The notes: a model not told the origin generated them from the sequence alone. Counted from the first letter of the stretch, positions 1-8,224 are shown. The stretch is 11,831 nucleotides of DNA from GCA-016700035 sp964454845 (GCA_964454845.1 CAYVVS010000016.1:1-11831), one strand, 5' to 3'. Numbers and translations: made by a program.

Positions 1-1060
<1,060 letters not shown>

Positions 1061-1189
1061 TTTAAGAATGATTGACACGCTTTTTACAAGCTTGCCAGTC
1101 ACCCTAGAAAGAAAGCAATATTTGTTACCCTTTTTTTTCTCGTAAGTATGAAGTTGTGAACGTACGTACAAAAAAGCGCGATTATCTAT

Positions 1190-1278
1190 CGAGACAACCA
1201 CGCGTGAAATTCCAACAAAACTAGTTAAACGGTGGTTACTCCTAGGTTTTGTTGTCTGTTCACGTGTGGTTGCCCTCG
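1190..1278 (-). repeat. Large imperfect inverted repeat in the pre-23S leader
   Basis: The arms are CGAG (1190-1193) with CTCG (1275-1278), CAACCACGCGTGAA (1195-1208) with TTCACGTGTGGTTG (1259-1272, one mismatch), and CAACAAAACTAG (1213-1224) with CTAGGTTTTGTTG (1242-1254, one bulged G). That is about 30 paired positions around a loop of roughly 17 nt. The hairpin would start some 9 nt after the transcription start predicted for the 23S promoter, so it would form the 5' end of the rRNA precursor. It is long enough to be an RNase III substrate, but both arms lie upstream of 23S, so it is not the usual stem that flanks the mature rRNA. Its function is unknown. Confidence 0.75.
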
Positions 1279-1293
1279 CTTTAGTGCTTCATT

Positions 1294-1323
1294 AGCGTAT
1301 CATGCCACCACTCCTTAGGTCAA
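1294..1323 (-). promoter_or_regulatory. Predicted promoter of the 23S rRNA gene
   Basis: On the minus strand TTGACC (1318-1323) is followed after 18 nt by TACGCT (1294-1299). TGA directly precedes the -10, an extended -10 form. The -10 keeps the T, A and final T that matter most. It sits between the terminator of the upstream gene and the structured leader, which is where a separate 23S promoter has to be. The predicted start is near 1287, giving a leader of about 225 nt. The box form matches the promoters of the neighbouring genes. Confidence 0.55.
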
Positions 1324-1340
1324 TACTTTTTCTTGGGAAG

Positions 1341-1370
1341 AAAAAAGAGCCTCAGAGAGGCCCTTTTTAG
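1341..1370 (-). terminator. Rho-independent terminator of gene A
   Basis: On the minus strand GGGCCTC and GAGGCTC form a stem with a TCT loop and one G-T pair, followed by six T residues (1341-1346). An A-run precedes the stem, so it could also work on the other strand. It lies 18 nt after the stop codon of the glycoside-hydrolase-like gene ending at 1389 and just before the predicted 23S promoter. It separates the surface-protein array from the rRNA gene. Confidence 0.85.
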
Positions 1371-1388
1371 AAGTTTTGCGTGTCTGGA

Positions 1389-3230
1389 CTATTCCGCCCA
1401 GCACCATACGAGGAAACAACGACCAGTGAGCTTTGTGGTGCCAGGTATAGAGATATTCCCTGCAGCGTCCCGTGCATACACTTCATAGGTATATAAGATG
1501 TTTGGCTGTAGTGTCGTATCTTTGTAACTTGCACTACTCGTGGTACCGAGGCTAACACCATTGCGCTTTACTTCGTAGCTTGTGACACCAACATTATCGT
1601 AGGCGGCCGCCCAAGTAAGGTTTGTGTAGTAGCTGAATTTTAATGGATCAAATACTACGCCACCTTTTACGTTGGTAGGTGCGGACGGCTTTGTCGTGTC
1701 GGTGGTTGGGGTAGGTGTTGGACTAGTCGTAGTAGTTGGCGTAGGTGAAGGCGAAGTTGAAGTTGTTGGGGTAGGGGTAGAGACGGCATTTTGAACGGTA
1801 ACGCGAATGCTCTTCTCGGTATATACGTCTCCTGGATCGCCGACCTTACGGGCACGAATCGTAACTGTGTGCTCTCCGTCAGCTACTCTGGTAGTATCCC
1901 AATCCCAGGCAAATGGCGCGGATGCATCCTGCGATTGCCATACACCGTCGAGGCGGAAGCTTACTTCTTGCACGTTTGTATCGGGTTCGGCAGTAACAGT
2001 GGTAAGCCCACGAACTACATCTTTTTCTACAGGAGAAGTGATATTTATCTCCAGTGCGGAAGGAGAAGTCGTAGTGGTAACAGTAGCCGTAGGGCTGACA
2101 GTTGAGCTAGTCGGCACACCAAGCTCATTCACCCGCTGAATACGTGTATCGGTTTTCAGGATATTTTGGAAGGTGGTCAACTGGTCGCCAGTAAGTTCCC
2201 ATGAACCCGAAGGACTGTTAAGACCAGAGTCAAAGTAGCTATAAGCGATAATATCTTTCTTATTAACAAATCCCCAATTCCAAAAGTCTTGGACTCGTTT
2301 TGCCGCAGCTGCGTCGCTACCTCGAGTACCCCATTCGCCAACACCATATGGTAATCCCTTCGCTTCAGTGAATGCCACGAAGTTCTTCCAGGAGGCCATA
2401 TCAGCAATGGCACCAGTTCCACCGTCCTGATAATGATCGACACCATAGAAGTCCCATATGCCAGAGACCCAATAATCGCTCGGCGTACGATTTGATCGCG
2501 TATCCCAGGTCCAACTCATCAGGATTGGGGCAAGTGTAATGTTCTTAGTACCTACTGCGTTCATACGATCTCTAAAATGTTTCTGCATAGCACGCCAATC
2601 TGCAGCCGTACCTTCACAATTTTTTGGAACTTCTTGTTCGCATTTCTCTCTACCAGTACCAGAGTCCGTATTATCTTCAGGTTCGTGATAAATAGTAAGA
2701 AAAACTGGACCTGCTGTAGCATCAACCTTTCGTAGCATGTCATCCAGTTCAGCATCATATTGGCCAGCTGCAACCTGAGCCCATTTAGGGGTTTTAGTGG
2801 ATACCCATGGCAAACGATTTGCAGCAAGATCAGCCTTAATAGTTGTAATCATGCTTGTACGGCTACTATCCCATCCCCAAAACGTACGTCGAACAGAGAG
2901 TGACTTTCCGGCGGGCGTTTCGTGTCGAGTTGGATTGCCATTACCACCAATAGATGAGCCCCAATAAGCCTTCCCTGTTACCTTAGGGTTTGGGTCTCCA
3001 GGAAAACGCCGAGGCACAATAGAACCGTCGGCAGTCTTATAGTTAACAGTAGTTCCGGCTTGAGAAAGCAACACATAAAAAATACCGACAATTGCCAGTA
3101 CGCCAACAATTACCGCTATAACTCCCCAGTTCATACCTTTGTTTTTTGCAAGAGAACTTTTTACATTACTTTTTGCACGTGGTTTTGTTGAAGTTTTTTT
3201 CGTAGCTGTACGTTTTTTAGCGGTTGCCAT
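1389..3230 (-). CDS. Gene A: membrane-anchored glycoside-hydrolase-like protein with Ig-like and FN3 domains
   Basis: This 613-residue protein is predicted to be anchored in the membrane and face outward. Residues 1-34 are a Lys/Arg-rich cytosolic tail and 35-56 a single transmembrane anchor. Residues 65-365 resemble a clan-A TIM-barrel glycoside hydrolase (GH26-like). Candidate catalytic glutamates are E183 in YHEPE and E299 in GVGEWG; D265-H266-Y267 is shared with gene B. An Ig-like domain follows (about 393-479), then a Thr/Pro/Ser linker (483-510), a terminal FN3-like domain (515-600) and the tail LTGRCFLVWCWAE (601-613). It probably cleaves or binds an external polysaccharide; the substrate is unknown and the family call is by motif only. 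The ATG at 3230 follows nine A residues with no clear Shine-Dalgarno sequence; no other start fits the conserved N-terminus. It lies downstream of paralogue B on the same strand. Confidence 0.85.
   Translation of the reverse strand: MATAKKRTATKKTSTKPRAKSNVKSSLAKNKGMNWGVIAVIVGVLAIVGIFYVLLSQAGTTVNYKTADGSIVPRRFPGDPNPKVTGKAYWGSSIGGNGNPTRHETPAGKSLSVRRTFWGWDSSRTSMITTIKADLAANRLPWVSTKTPKWAQVAAGQYDAELDDMLRKVDATAGPVFLTIYHEPEDNTDSGTGREKCEQEVPKNCEGTAADWRAMQKHFRDRMNAVGTKNITLAPILMSWTWDTRSNRTPSDYWVSGIWDFYGVDHYQDGGTGAIADMASWKNFVAFTEAKGLPYGVGEWGTRGSDAAAAKRVQDFWNWGFVNKKDIIAYSYFDSGLNSPSGSWELTGDQLTTFQNILKTDTRIQRVNELGVPTSSTVSPTATVTTTTSPSALEINITSPVEKDVVRGLTTVTAEPDTNVQEVSFRLDGVWQSQDASAPFAWDWDTTRVADGEHTVTIRARKVGDPGDVYTEKSIRVTVQNAVSTPTPTTSTSPSPTPTTTTSPTPTPTTDTTKPSAPTNVKGGVVFDPLKFSYYTNLTWAAAYDNVGVTSYEVKRNGVSLGTTSSASYKDTTLQPNILYTYEVYARDAAGNISIPGTTKLTGRCFLVWCWAE
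1558..1683 (-). repeat. Near-identical tract shared with gene B (copy 1)
   Basis: These 126 bases encode the start of the terminal FN3-like domain of gene A. They match 3477-3602 in gene B with only two differences (at 1656 and 1671), and 1558-1655 is perfectly identical. The coding regions on both sides differ at many silent and amino-acid-changing sites. This points to gene conversion, or another recent exchange, between the two paralogues. Confidence 0.85.
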
Positions 3231-3273
3231 TTTTTTTTTAATCCAATTACTTATAATTTCTCAGGTTGGTTTA

Positions 3274-3302
3274 AGCTTAAGTGTTTTGAACAATCGCGTC
3301 AA
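3274..3302 (-). promoter_or_regulatory. Predicted promoter of gene A
   Basis: On the minus strand TTGACG (3297-3302) is followed after exactly 17 nt by TAAGCT (3274-3279), and the latter lies within the palindrome TTAAGCTTAA. The same boxes and spacing precede genes B and C although the spacer sequence differs, so the boxes themselves appear conserved. The -35 lies a few bases after the stop codon of gene B, with no terminator between, so read-through from B is also likely. Confidence 0.6.
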
Positions 3303-3307
3303 GCATT

Positions 3308-5254
3308 TTATTCCGCCCAGCACCATACGAGGAAACAGCGGCCCGTAAGACGAGTTGCACCTGGAGCTGAGATGTTCCCAGCGGTATCTCGTGCGAATAT
3401 CTCATACGTGTAGAGCGTGTTGGGCTGTAAGGTAGGGTCCTTAAAGCTAGTAGTGGTCGATACTCCGAGACTTGTGCCATTGCGCTTTACTTCGTAGCTT
3501 GTGACACCAACATTATCGTAGGCGGCCGCCCAAGTAAGGTTTGTGTAGTAGCTGAATTTTAATGGATCAAATACCACGCCACCTTTTACATTGGTAGGTG
3601 CGCTTGGTTTTGTCGTGTCGGTGGTTGGGGTAGGTGTGGAGGTTGTATTATTTGCAGTAATAGTGATGCTCTTCTCGGTGTACACATCGCCAGGGTCACC
3701 AATTTTGCGAGCTCGAATAGTAAGGGTGTGCTCTCCATTTGCTACCGTAGTAGTATCCCAATCCCAGGCAAATGGTGTAGATGTATCAGTGGTTTGCCAC
3801 ACGCCGTCGAGGCGGAAGCTTACTTCGCTCACATTCGTATCAGGTCCAGCAGTGACCTTGACCAGCCCTTTTACTGTAGCACCAGCTGCTGGTGAAGTTA
3901 TACCAATATTTAGTGTACTCGTGGATGGAGATGGACTCGGCGTGACTGTGGTGGTTGGAGTAACGGTAGTTGTGATAGTAGGGGTTGGCGAAGCAGTAGA
4001 GGTAGTTGGAGTACCGAGATCTTTCACTCGCTGGACCTTTCCGCTAGCTGTTCCTTGCTTCAGAATCTCGCGGAATACGTCGAGCTGCTTTCCACCTAGC
4101 GCGTAAGGACTATCACCACTATTAATACACTTATCGAAGTACGCGTGAGCAATAACATCCTTATTATTATCAAAGCCCCAGTTCCAAAACTCACGCAATC
4201 GTTCACCGGCTTTTTGGTCATTAGCTGCGCTCACCCCACGTGGCACCAATGCATCGGCCACCTTACACTCTGCGGTATTATCGGTGTCTGCATCAGGACC
4301 ATCCAATACCGGTTTAAAGTATCCTACTCCATCGGCACCCCCAGAACGTATCCCTAACTCAGCTGTTCCATAAGGAACTTTTTTTGCATCCGCCCAAGTA
4401 CTAAATTCTGCCCAATCTGCCTTTGAAGCAACCGAGGTATTAAGCTCAGCCTTATAATGATCAATAAACCAAGCATCGAGTACGCCAGCTCCAGGCCACC
4501 AGTTATCTTTTGGTTGGTGGAGATCGGAACCCCAACCGCCAGTCATAGCTGCCATCAGCGCAATGTTCTTGGTGCCAAGTGCAGTCATGCGTTCACGAAA
4601 CTTCTGTTGCATTTTTACCCAGCCAGCCGCACCAGAAGGATCGTCTTCTTGCCGCGGACCACATTTACAGCCACCACCCCCATCTGGTTCATGATGAATA
4701 ATTAACCACACCGGACCATTAGCCGCAATTGCCGCTGCATCCAGGCTTTTCAGCATAGAGTCAATTTCTGCTTGTCGAGCTGAAGAAGTTGCCATATCAA
4801 GCCAGCCCTCTGGTTTTATTGAATACATCGGAAGTCGATTGAGATCGATATCGGCTTTTGCTTGCGCAGCCAAACTACCGCGTTGTCCCCAGCTACTATA
4901 AAAGCGACGCACCGTCGACATCGATGTTCCGGTCACATTTTCAAAACGTGCTTCATAACTTGAGTTGTCTAATTTATCGGCACCCCAATATGCCTTCTTT
5001 GTAACTCGTGGATTGGGGTCGCCAGGAAAGCGTCGCGGCACGATAGAACCATCTGCAACTTTATAATTTACCGTGGTGCCAGCCTGAGAAAAAAGGACAT
5101 AGAGCGCGCCAATAAGCACCAGAACAGCCGAAACGATACCGATGACCAACCAATTTATCTTTGGTGTTTTCGCAACCGAGCTTTTTACATTACTCTTAGC
5201 ACGAGACTTAGTAACAGCCTTCTTACTCACTGTACGCTTTTTAGTAGCTGGCAT
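3308..5254 (-). CDS. Gene B: membrane-anchored glycoside-hydrolase-like protein, paralogue of gene A
   Basis: This 648-residue protein has the layout of gene A. It starts with a basic cytosolic tail (1-33), a transmembrane anchor (about 34-56) and the shared juxtamembrane stretch SQAGTTVNYK and RRFPGDPNP. The TIM-barrel hydrolase-like domain (about 65-405) carries candidate catalytic residues E189 in HHEPD and E299 in GTAELG. It is followed by a Thr/Pro linker, an Ig-like domain (about 447-534), a short linker, a terminal FN3-like domain (546-635) and the tail LTGRCFLVWCWAE (636-648). Compared with A it has a Gly/Cys-rich loop GGGGCKCG after the first catalytic site and an insert near 308-345, so substrate choice may differ. 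The ATG at 5254 has AAAGGA about 12 nt upstream. It lies between C and A on the same strand. Hydrolase function is inferred from motifs and not certain. Confidence 0.85.
   Translation of the reverse strand: MPATKKRTVSKKAVTKSRAKSNVKSSVAKTPKINWLVIGIVSAVLVLIGALYVLFSQAGTTVNYKVADGSIVPRRFPGDPNPRVTKKAYWGADKLDNSSYEARFENVTGTSMSTVRRFYSSWGQRGSLAAQAKADIDLNRLPMYSIKPEGWLDMATSSARQAEIDSMLKSLDAAAIAANGPVWLIIHHEPDGGGGCKCGPRQEDDPSGAAGWVKMQQKFRERMTALGTKNIALMAAMTGGWGSDLHQPKDNWWPGAGVLDAWFIDHYKAELNTSVASKADWAEFSTWADAKKVPYGTAELGIRSGGADGVGYFKPVLDGPDADTDNTAECKVADALVPRGVSAANDQKAGERLREFWNWGFDNNKDVIAHAYFDKCINSGDSPYALGGKQLDVFREILKQGTASGKVQRVKDLGTPTTSTASPTPTITTTVTPTTTVTPSPSPSTSTLNIGITSPAAGATVKGLVKVTAGPDTNVSEVSFRLDGVWQTTDTSTPFAWDWDTTTVANGEHTLTIRARKIGDPGDVYTEKSITITANNTTSTPTPTTDTTKPSAPTNVKGGVVFDPLKFSYYTNLTWAAAYDNVGVTSYEVKRNGTSLGVSTTTSFKDPTLQPNTLYTYEIFARDTAGNISAPGATRLTGRCFLVWCWAE
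3477..3602 (-). repeat. Near-identical tract shared with gene A (copy 2)
   Basis: This is the partner of 1558-1683, with two mismatches in 126 bases. It encodes the KGGVVFDPLKFSYY to SYEVKRNG part of the FN3-like domain in gene B. Identity drops sharply at both ends. Confidence 0.85.
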
Positions 5255-5343
5255 GATATGTAGTTGTCCTTTTTATATTTACTTCTAGATTAGTTAAAGC
5301 TTAAGCGGTTTCTGAGAAATCGTCAATTACTCACTCCAGCACC
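5246..5343 (-). repeat. 98-bp direct repeat, copy between genes B and C
   Basis: This segment runs from the last bases of the gene C coding region (CWSE and stop), across the intergenic promoter, into the first three codons of gene B. It matches 8066-8163 with a single difference (T at 5327 against C at 8147), which turns a TAA stop into TAG. Confidence 0.95.
5298..5326 (-). promoter_or_regulatory. Predicted promoter of gene B
   Basis: TTGACG (5321-5326, minus strand), a 17-nt spacer, then TAAGCT (5298-5303). The -35 abuts the stop codon of gene C. The spacer holds the perfect dyad TTTCTGAGAAA (5309-5319), which could be an operator. The ribosome site AAAGGA follows about 12 nt before the ATG. 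Confidence 0.6.
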
Positions 5344-8074
5344 ATATAAGGAAGCAGCGACCAGTGAGTCGTGCTGTGCCTGGTAGCGAGACGTTGCCAG
5401 CAGCATCCCGGGCATAGATGTCATAGGTATAGAGAATGTTTGGTTCTAGGCTGTAATCCTTGAAATTCGGCGTAGTGGTCGTACCTAGTGAAACACTGTT
5501 ACGTTTTACTTCATAGCTTGTCACACCACTATTGTCGTAACTCGGGGACCAAGTTAGGTTGGTGAAATATGTAAACTTGAGAGCATCAAACTCTATACTG
5601 CCTTTTGTATTTGTTGGTTGTGATGGCTTAGTTGTGTCGAGAGTCGGAGTTGGGGTCGGAGTTGGAGATGGCGCAGCTTGAGTGGTGCCGGTGGCGGTCG
5701 CGCCGGTACTAGGATTCCCTACTGTATCCTTGGCTATAACCTTATATGTGTAACTCGTTGAGGCAGTCAGACCCGTGTCTGAGAAGCTCAGGGCAGTACC
5801 GGTGTAAATCTGTGTGCCATTTCGAGTGAGGATATAACTGGATACACCGACATTGTCGGTGGCTGCTGGCCACGAGAGATTAATTTGTGACACCGAAGTA
5901 GCTGAAGACGACAGTGATGATGGGCCGGTTGGAGGCGTGGTGTCTGGCGCTGGAGATGGCGTAGTGGTAGTTGTAGTGGTTGTAGTTGGCGAGACGGTGG
6001 TTGTGACAGTAGGGCTGGGTGTCGTATCAGAAAGCGCACCGTACTGCTGGGTGCCTGCCGGAACGTAGGTATTAATGACAGCATTTGAACCCGTAAAAGC
6101 TGGTAGCTTATAGGCATCCGCACGAGCATTCACCAAACTATCCGTACCCGTGCCGTCAGTATCAACCCAAGAATTGCCAGATTTACCTTTTGCATCTAAC
6201 CCTGGAATATTGACGGGCGACCCAGCCAGAGCGCTTGTCCAGGCAGCAATTGTTGTGTAGTTTGCACTTCCCGCCTGAACAATTCGAGTTGAGCCGTTAG
6301 CGTAGACATTCCCGTCGATAATAGTTTGGGGAATCCCACGCGCTGCATCGGCCTTATGAATAATGCTTTCAAACGGCACAACTACTGTTGTGCCGTTCCA
6401 ACTGGTCGTAATACAAGTTCCGACTGATACGGTTTTACCACATATAGCAGCGTTCTGATTCGTGCCTGGATACGCGATAATGTTATTTACCATCACATCA
6501 ATCCTAGGCATCCAATCCATGGTTGTACCGACCGAAGAGGCGAAGCGACCTTGCCGATCGCTGCCCGGAGAGCTCGATTTACATAACGAGGCATTCGTCG
6601 AGCAGCCAGCCACCGAGCGACCATCGACATACACGCCGATCGGATCGTACCCACCAACAATGGTGTTATTTACCAGCCGCAGCCCAGAAGCGCCCGCTAG
6701 CTTTACAGCCTGACCAGTCGTAGCCGCCACGTAGTTATTGGTCATGGTGAGGCCATCAGAAATCTCAAAGAAAACGCCAGCGCCTGAGTTATCTTTAATA
6801 AAGTTCTTGTCGACCACTACATTAATATTGCTTTGATCAAACCACAGGCCATGCGACTTATTATTCACAATATAGCTTGATACAACTTTAGAATCACGAG
6901 TTCTACTTGTTTTAAGAGCACCACTAGCCGGGGAGGATGAGAACTCATCAAAGGGATCTGTATCGGTAATCTTGACACTATCCAAAAGCAACTTATCGGA
7001 CTGGTTGGCATTTATGGTCTGCCAAGCGACGTTGGACATCGTGACGTTCTTAAAGGTGGGATTATCGACAAGCCCAACATGCACACCTTCATACGGAGCA
7101 TCAGAGAGCTCAGAATTCTTCATCGTAAAGTTATGCGCGCTGCCATCATTAAGTAAGATTACGCCATAATCATCACCGTTTGCAGAGTAACGATTAATGC
7201 GAATACCCTCTAGAGTAACTCCAGAGGAACCGATCGTGAATGCTCGATCACGCGGATTTGTCGTACCGTCTCCTGATCGCGAAGTTTCAATCCCCGACTT
7301 ACCGGCATCTGTAGCTGTCAAATAAAGCCTATTATTTGTCTGATCAACATAAAACTTACCATCTGCAAGTGAGGTCTTGGCCGCCACTTGGTCGAGCGCC
7401 TTATTACCTATCCACGCCTGATCCGGGTAGCGTCCAGCCCCATCGCCCGTAAGGTTCGTCATGCTAGCAGCATCATTAAATGGAATTTGCTGGCTCGACT
7501 CCACAGGCCGCGGAGTGTACGGAATGTATTTGTAGCTACCTTCAGTGGTCCAACCGCCGTTCACAACCACAGACCCACGAATTTCTGGAATCTGTCCAGA
7601 AGCAGCGATTAGCTTGAGCCCATTGCGACCACTACCGCTAATAGCAATATTGGCTTGGTCTCGATACAGCCCGCCCGCTAGAACAATGGTGCTGTTGGCA
7701 GTTGCGGTTTGACTAACAGCCCGCGCTAATGTGCAAGGGTCACTCGCAGTACAGGCAGACGTATTGGATCCGGTAGGAGCCACGTACCTCACTGTACCGG
7801 TCAAAGTAGAAGCAGAATAAGAAATCGGTAAAGTTGCCCCGGCGGCGTTCCCTGCTTTTACCGGTTGCAAAGCGTTATACCGTGCGGTGCTTGCTTGGGA
7901 AACAAAAAGGTATACAACAGCAGCCAGCAAAACTAAGCTGGCAACAATAGCTACCACTAGTAGATTAAATTTAGGCGTGCGCGAAACAAGGCTCGCATTT
8001 TTTTTCTGTGCTACCCGAGATCTAGACGAAGGCTTAGGCTTCGTTTTGGCTACTGGCTTCTTAGCAGCTGGCAT
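5327..8074 (-). CDS. Gene C: membrane-anchored right-handed beta-helix protein with two FN3 domains
   Basis: This 915-residue surface protein has a basic cytosolic tail (1-37) and a transmembrane anchor (38-60). Residues about 95-600 look like a parallel beta-helix: a DUF1565-like opening (YVAPTGSNTSACTASDPC, then STIVLAGGLYRD) leads into Asn/Gly/Val-rich coils such as GVTLEGIRINR, DGLTMTNNYV and GLRLVNNTIVGG. This fold is typical of pectate-lyase-type carbohydrate-active or adhesive proteins; I could not assign catalytic residues. It is followed by a Thr-rich linker (685-710), a canonical FN3 domain (712-798), a Pro/Thr linker, a second FN3 of the variant seen in A and B (815-902) and the tail LTGRCFLIWCWSE (903-915). 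The first FN3 lacks that tail, so the tail is not a general FN3 feature. AAAGGA about 12 nt upstream supports the ATG at 8074. It is first in the array A-B-C as transcribed. Confidence 0.88.
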   Translation of the reverse strand: MPAAKKPVAKTKPKPSSRSRVAQKKNASLVSRTPKFNLLVVAIVASLVLLAAVVYLFVSQASTARYNALQPVKAGNAAGATLPISYSASTLTGTVRYVAPTGSNTSACTASDPCTLARAVSQTATANSTIVLAGGLYRDQANIAISGSGRNGLKLIAASGQIPEIRGSVVVNGGWTTEGSYKYIPYTPRPVESSQQIPFNDAASMTNLTGDGAGRYPDQAWIGNKALDQVAAKTSLADGKFYVDQTNNRLYLTATDAGKSGIETSRSGDGTTNPRDRAFTIGSSGVTLEGIRINRYSANGDDYGVILLNDGSAHNFTMKNSELSDAPYEGVHVGLVDNPTFKNVTMSNVAWQTINANQSDKLLLDSVKITDTDPFDEFSSSPASGALKTSRTRDSKVVSSYIVNNKSHGLWFDQSNINVVVDKNFIKDNSGAGVFFEISDGLTMTNNYVAATTGQAVKLAGASGLRLVNNTIVGGYDPIGVYVDGRSVAGCSTNASLCKSSSPGSDRQGRFASSVGTTMDWMPRIDVMVNNIIAYPGTNQNAAICGKTVSVGTCITTSWNGTTVVVPFESIIHKADAARGIPQTIIDGNVYANGSTRIVQAGSANYTTIAAWTSALAGSPVNIPGLDAKGKSGNSWVDTDGTGTDSLVNARADAYKLPAFTGSNAVINTYVPAGTQQYGALSDTTPSPTVTTTVSPTTTTTTTTTPSPAPDTTPPTGPSSLSSSATSVSQINLSWPAATDNVGVSSYILTRNGTQIYTGTALSFSDTGLTASTSYTYKVIAKDTVGNPSTGATATGTTQAAPSPTPTPTPTLDTTKPSQPTNTKGSIEFDALKFTYFTNLTWSPSYDNSGVTSYEVKRNSVSLGTTTTPNFKDYSLEPNILYTYDIYARDAAGNVSLPGTARLTGRCFLIWCWSE

Positions 8075-8163
8075 GATATGTAGTTGTCCTTTTTATATTT
8101 ACTTCTAGATTAGTTAAAGCTTAAGCGGTTTCTGAGAAATCGTCAACTACTCACTCCAGCACC
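8066..8163 (-). repeat. 98-bp direct repeat, copy upstream of gene C
   Basis: It is nearly identical to 5246-5343, covering the first codons of gene C, its promoter region and, at the far end, the last codons of a gene that is otherwise absent. It marks an edge of the duplicated unit. Confidence 0.95.
8118..8146 (-). promoter_or_regulatory. Predicted promoter of gene C
   Basis: TTGACG (8141-8146, minus strand), a 17-nt spacer with dyad TTTCTGAGAAA (8129-8139), and TAAGCT (8118-8123). It is the same sequence as the gene B promoter because it lies in the 98-bp repeat, so genes B and C should be controlled alike. Confidence 0.6.
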
Positions 8164-8164
8164 C
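8147..8164 (-). pseudogene. Vestigial 3' end of a lost surface-protein gene
   Basis: On the minus strand, directly before the gene C promoter, TGC TGG AGT GAG TAG encodes CWSE and a stop, the exact end of the shared C-terminal tail. One base further upstream the similarity ends (GGG where gene C has TGG) and no coding sequence of the family continues. It is the tip of a fourth family member, left by deletion or carried along when the gene C unit was duplicated. Confidence 0.7.
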
Positions 8165-8191
8165 CTAGCCACACGTCATACTAGCGTCGGT

Positions 8192-8224
8192 TTGACTTTA
8201 TTCTTATCTGGTATAAGCTATAAT
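8192..8224 (+). promoter_or_regulatory. Predicted promoter of uppS
   Basis: TTGACT (8192-8197) is followed after 16 nt by TAAGCT (8214-8219), the box form seen elsewhere in the window. An overlapping TATAAT (8219-8224) is an alternative -10, with TTTATT (8197-8202) as a possible -35 at 16 nt. Either gives a leader of only about 5-11 nt before the ATG at 8237. Confidence 0.5.

Noticed and set aside
1081..1140. boxA-like TGCTTTCTTT on the minus strand in the 23S leader
   Set aside because: Only a loose match to the antitermination consensus and no boxB partner; too weak to list.
1061..1340. Possible tRNA gene in the rRNA leader
   Set aside because: No T-loop GTTCRAN motif, anticodon arm or acceptor stem could be assembled; the visible pairing is the large inverted repeat.
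1690..1790. CRISPR-like or tandem DNA repeats in the linker regions
   Set aside because: The repetitiveness is degenerate Thr/Pro coding; units are irregular and there are no spacers.
3591..4106. Val/Gly-rich open frame on the plus strand opposite gene B (similar ones at 1807-2139 and 5853-6068)
   Set aside because: It is the antisense reading of the Thr/Pro linkers and domains of the real genes; no ribosome site or separate support.
1389..8074. LPXTG sortase signal, PEP-CTERM or C-terminal transmembrane anchor in the surface proteins
   Set aside because: LTGRC lacks the LPXTG pattern, and the hydrophobic part of the tail is only about six residues.
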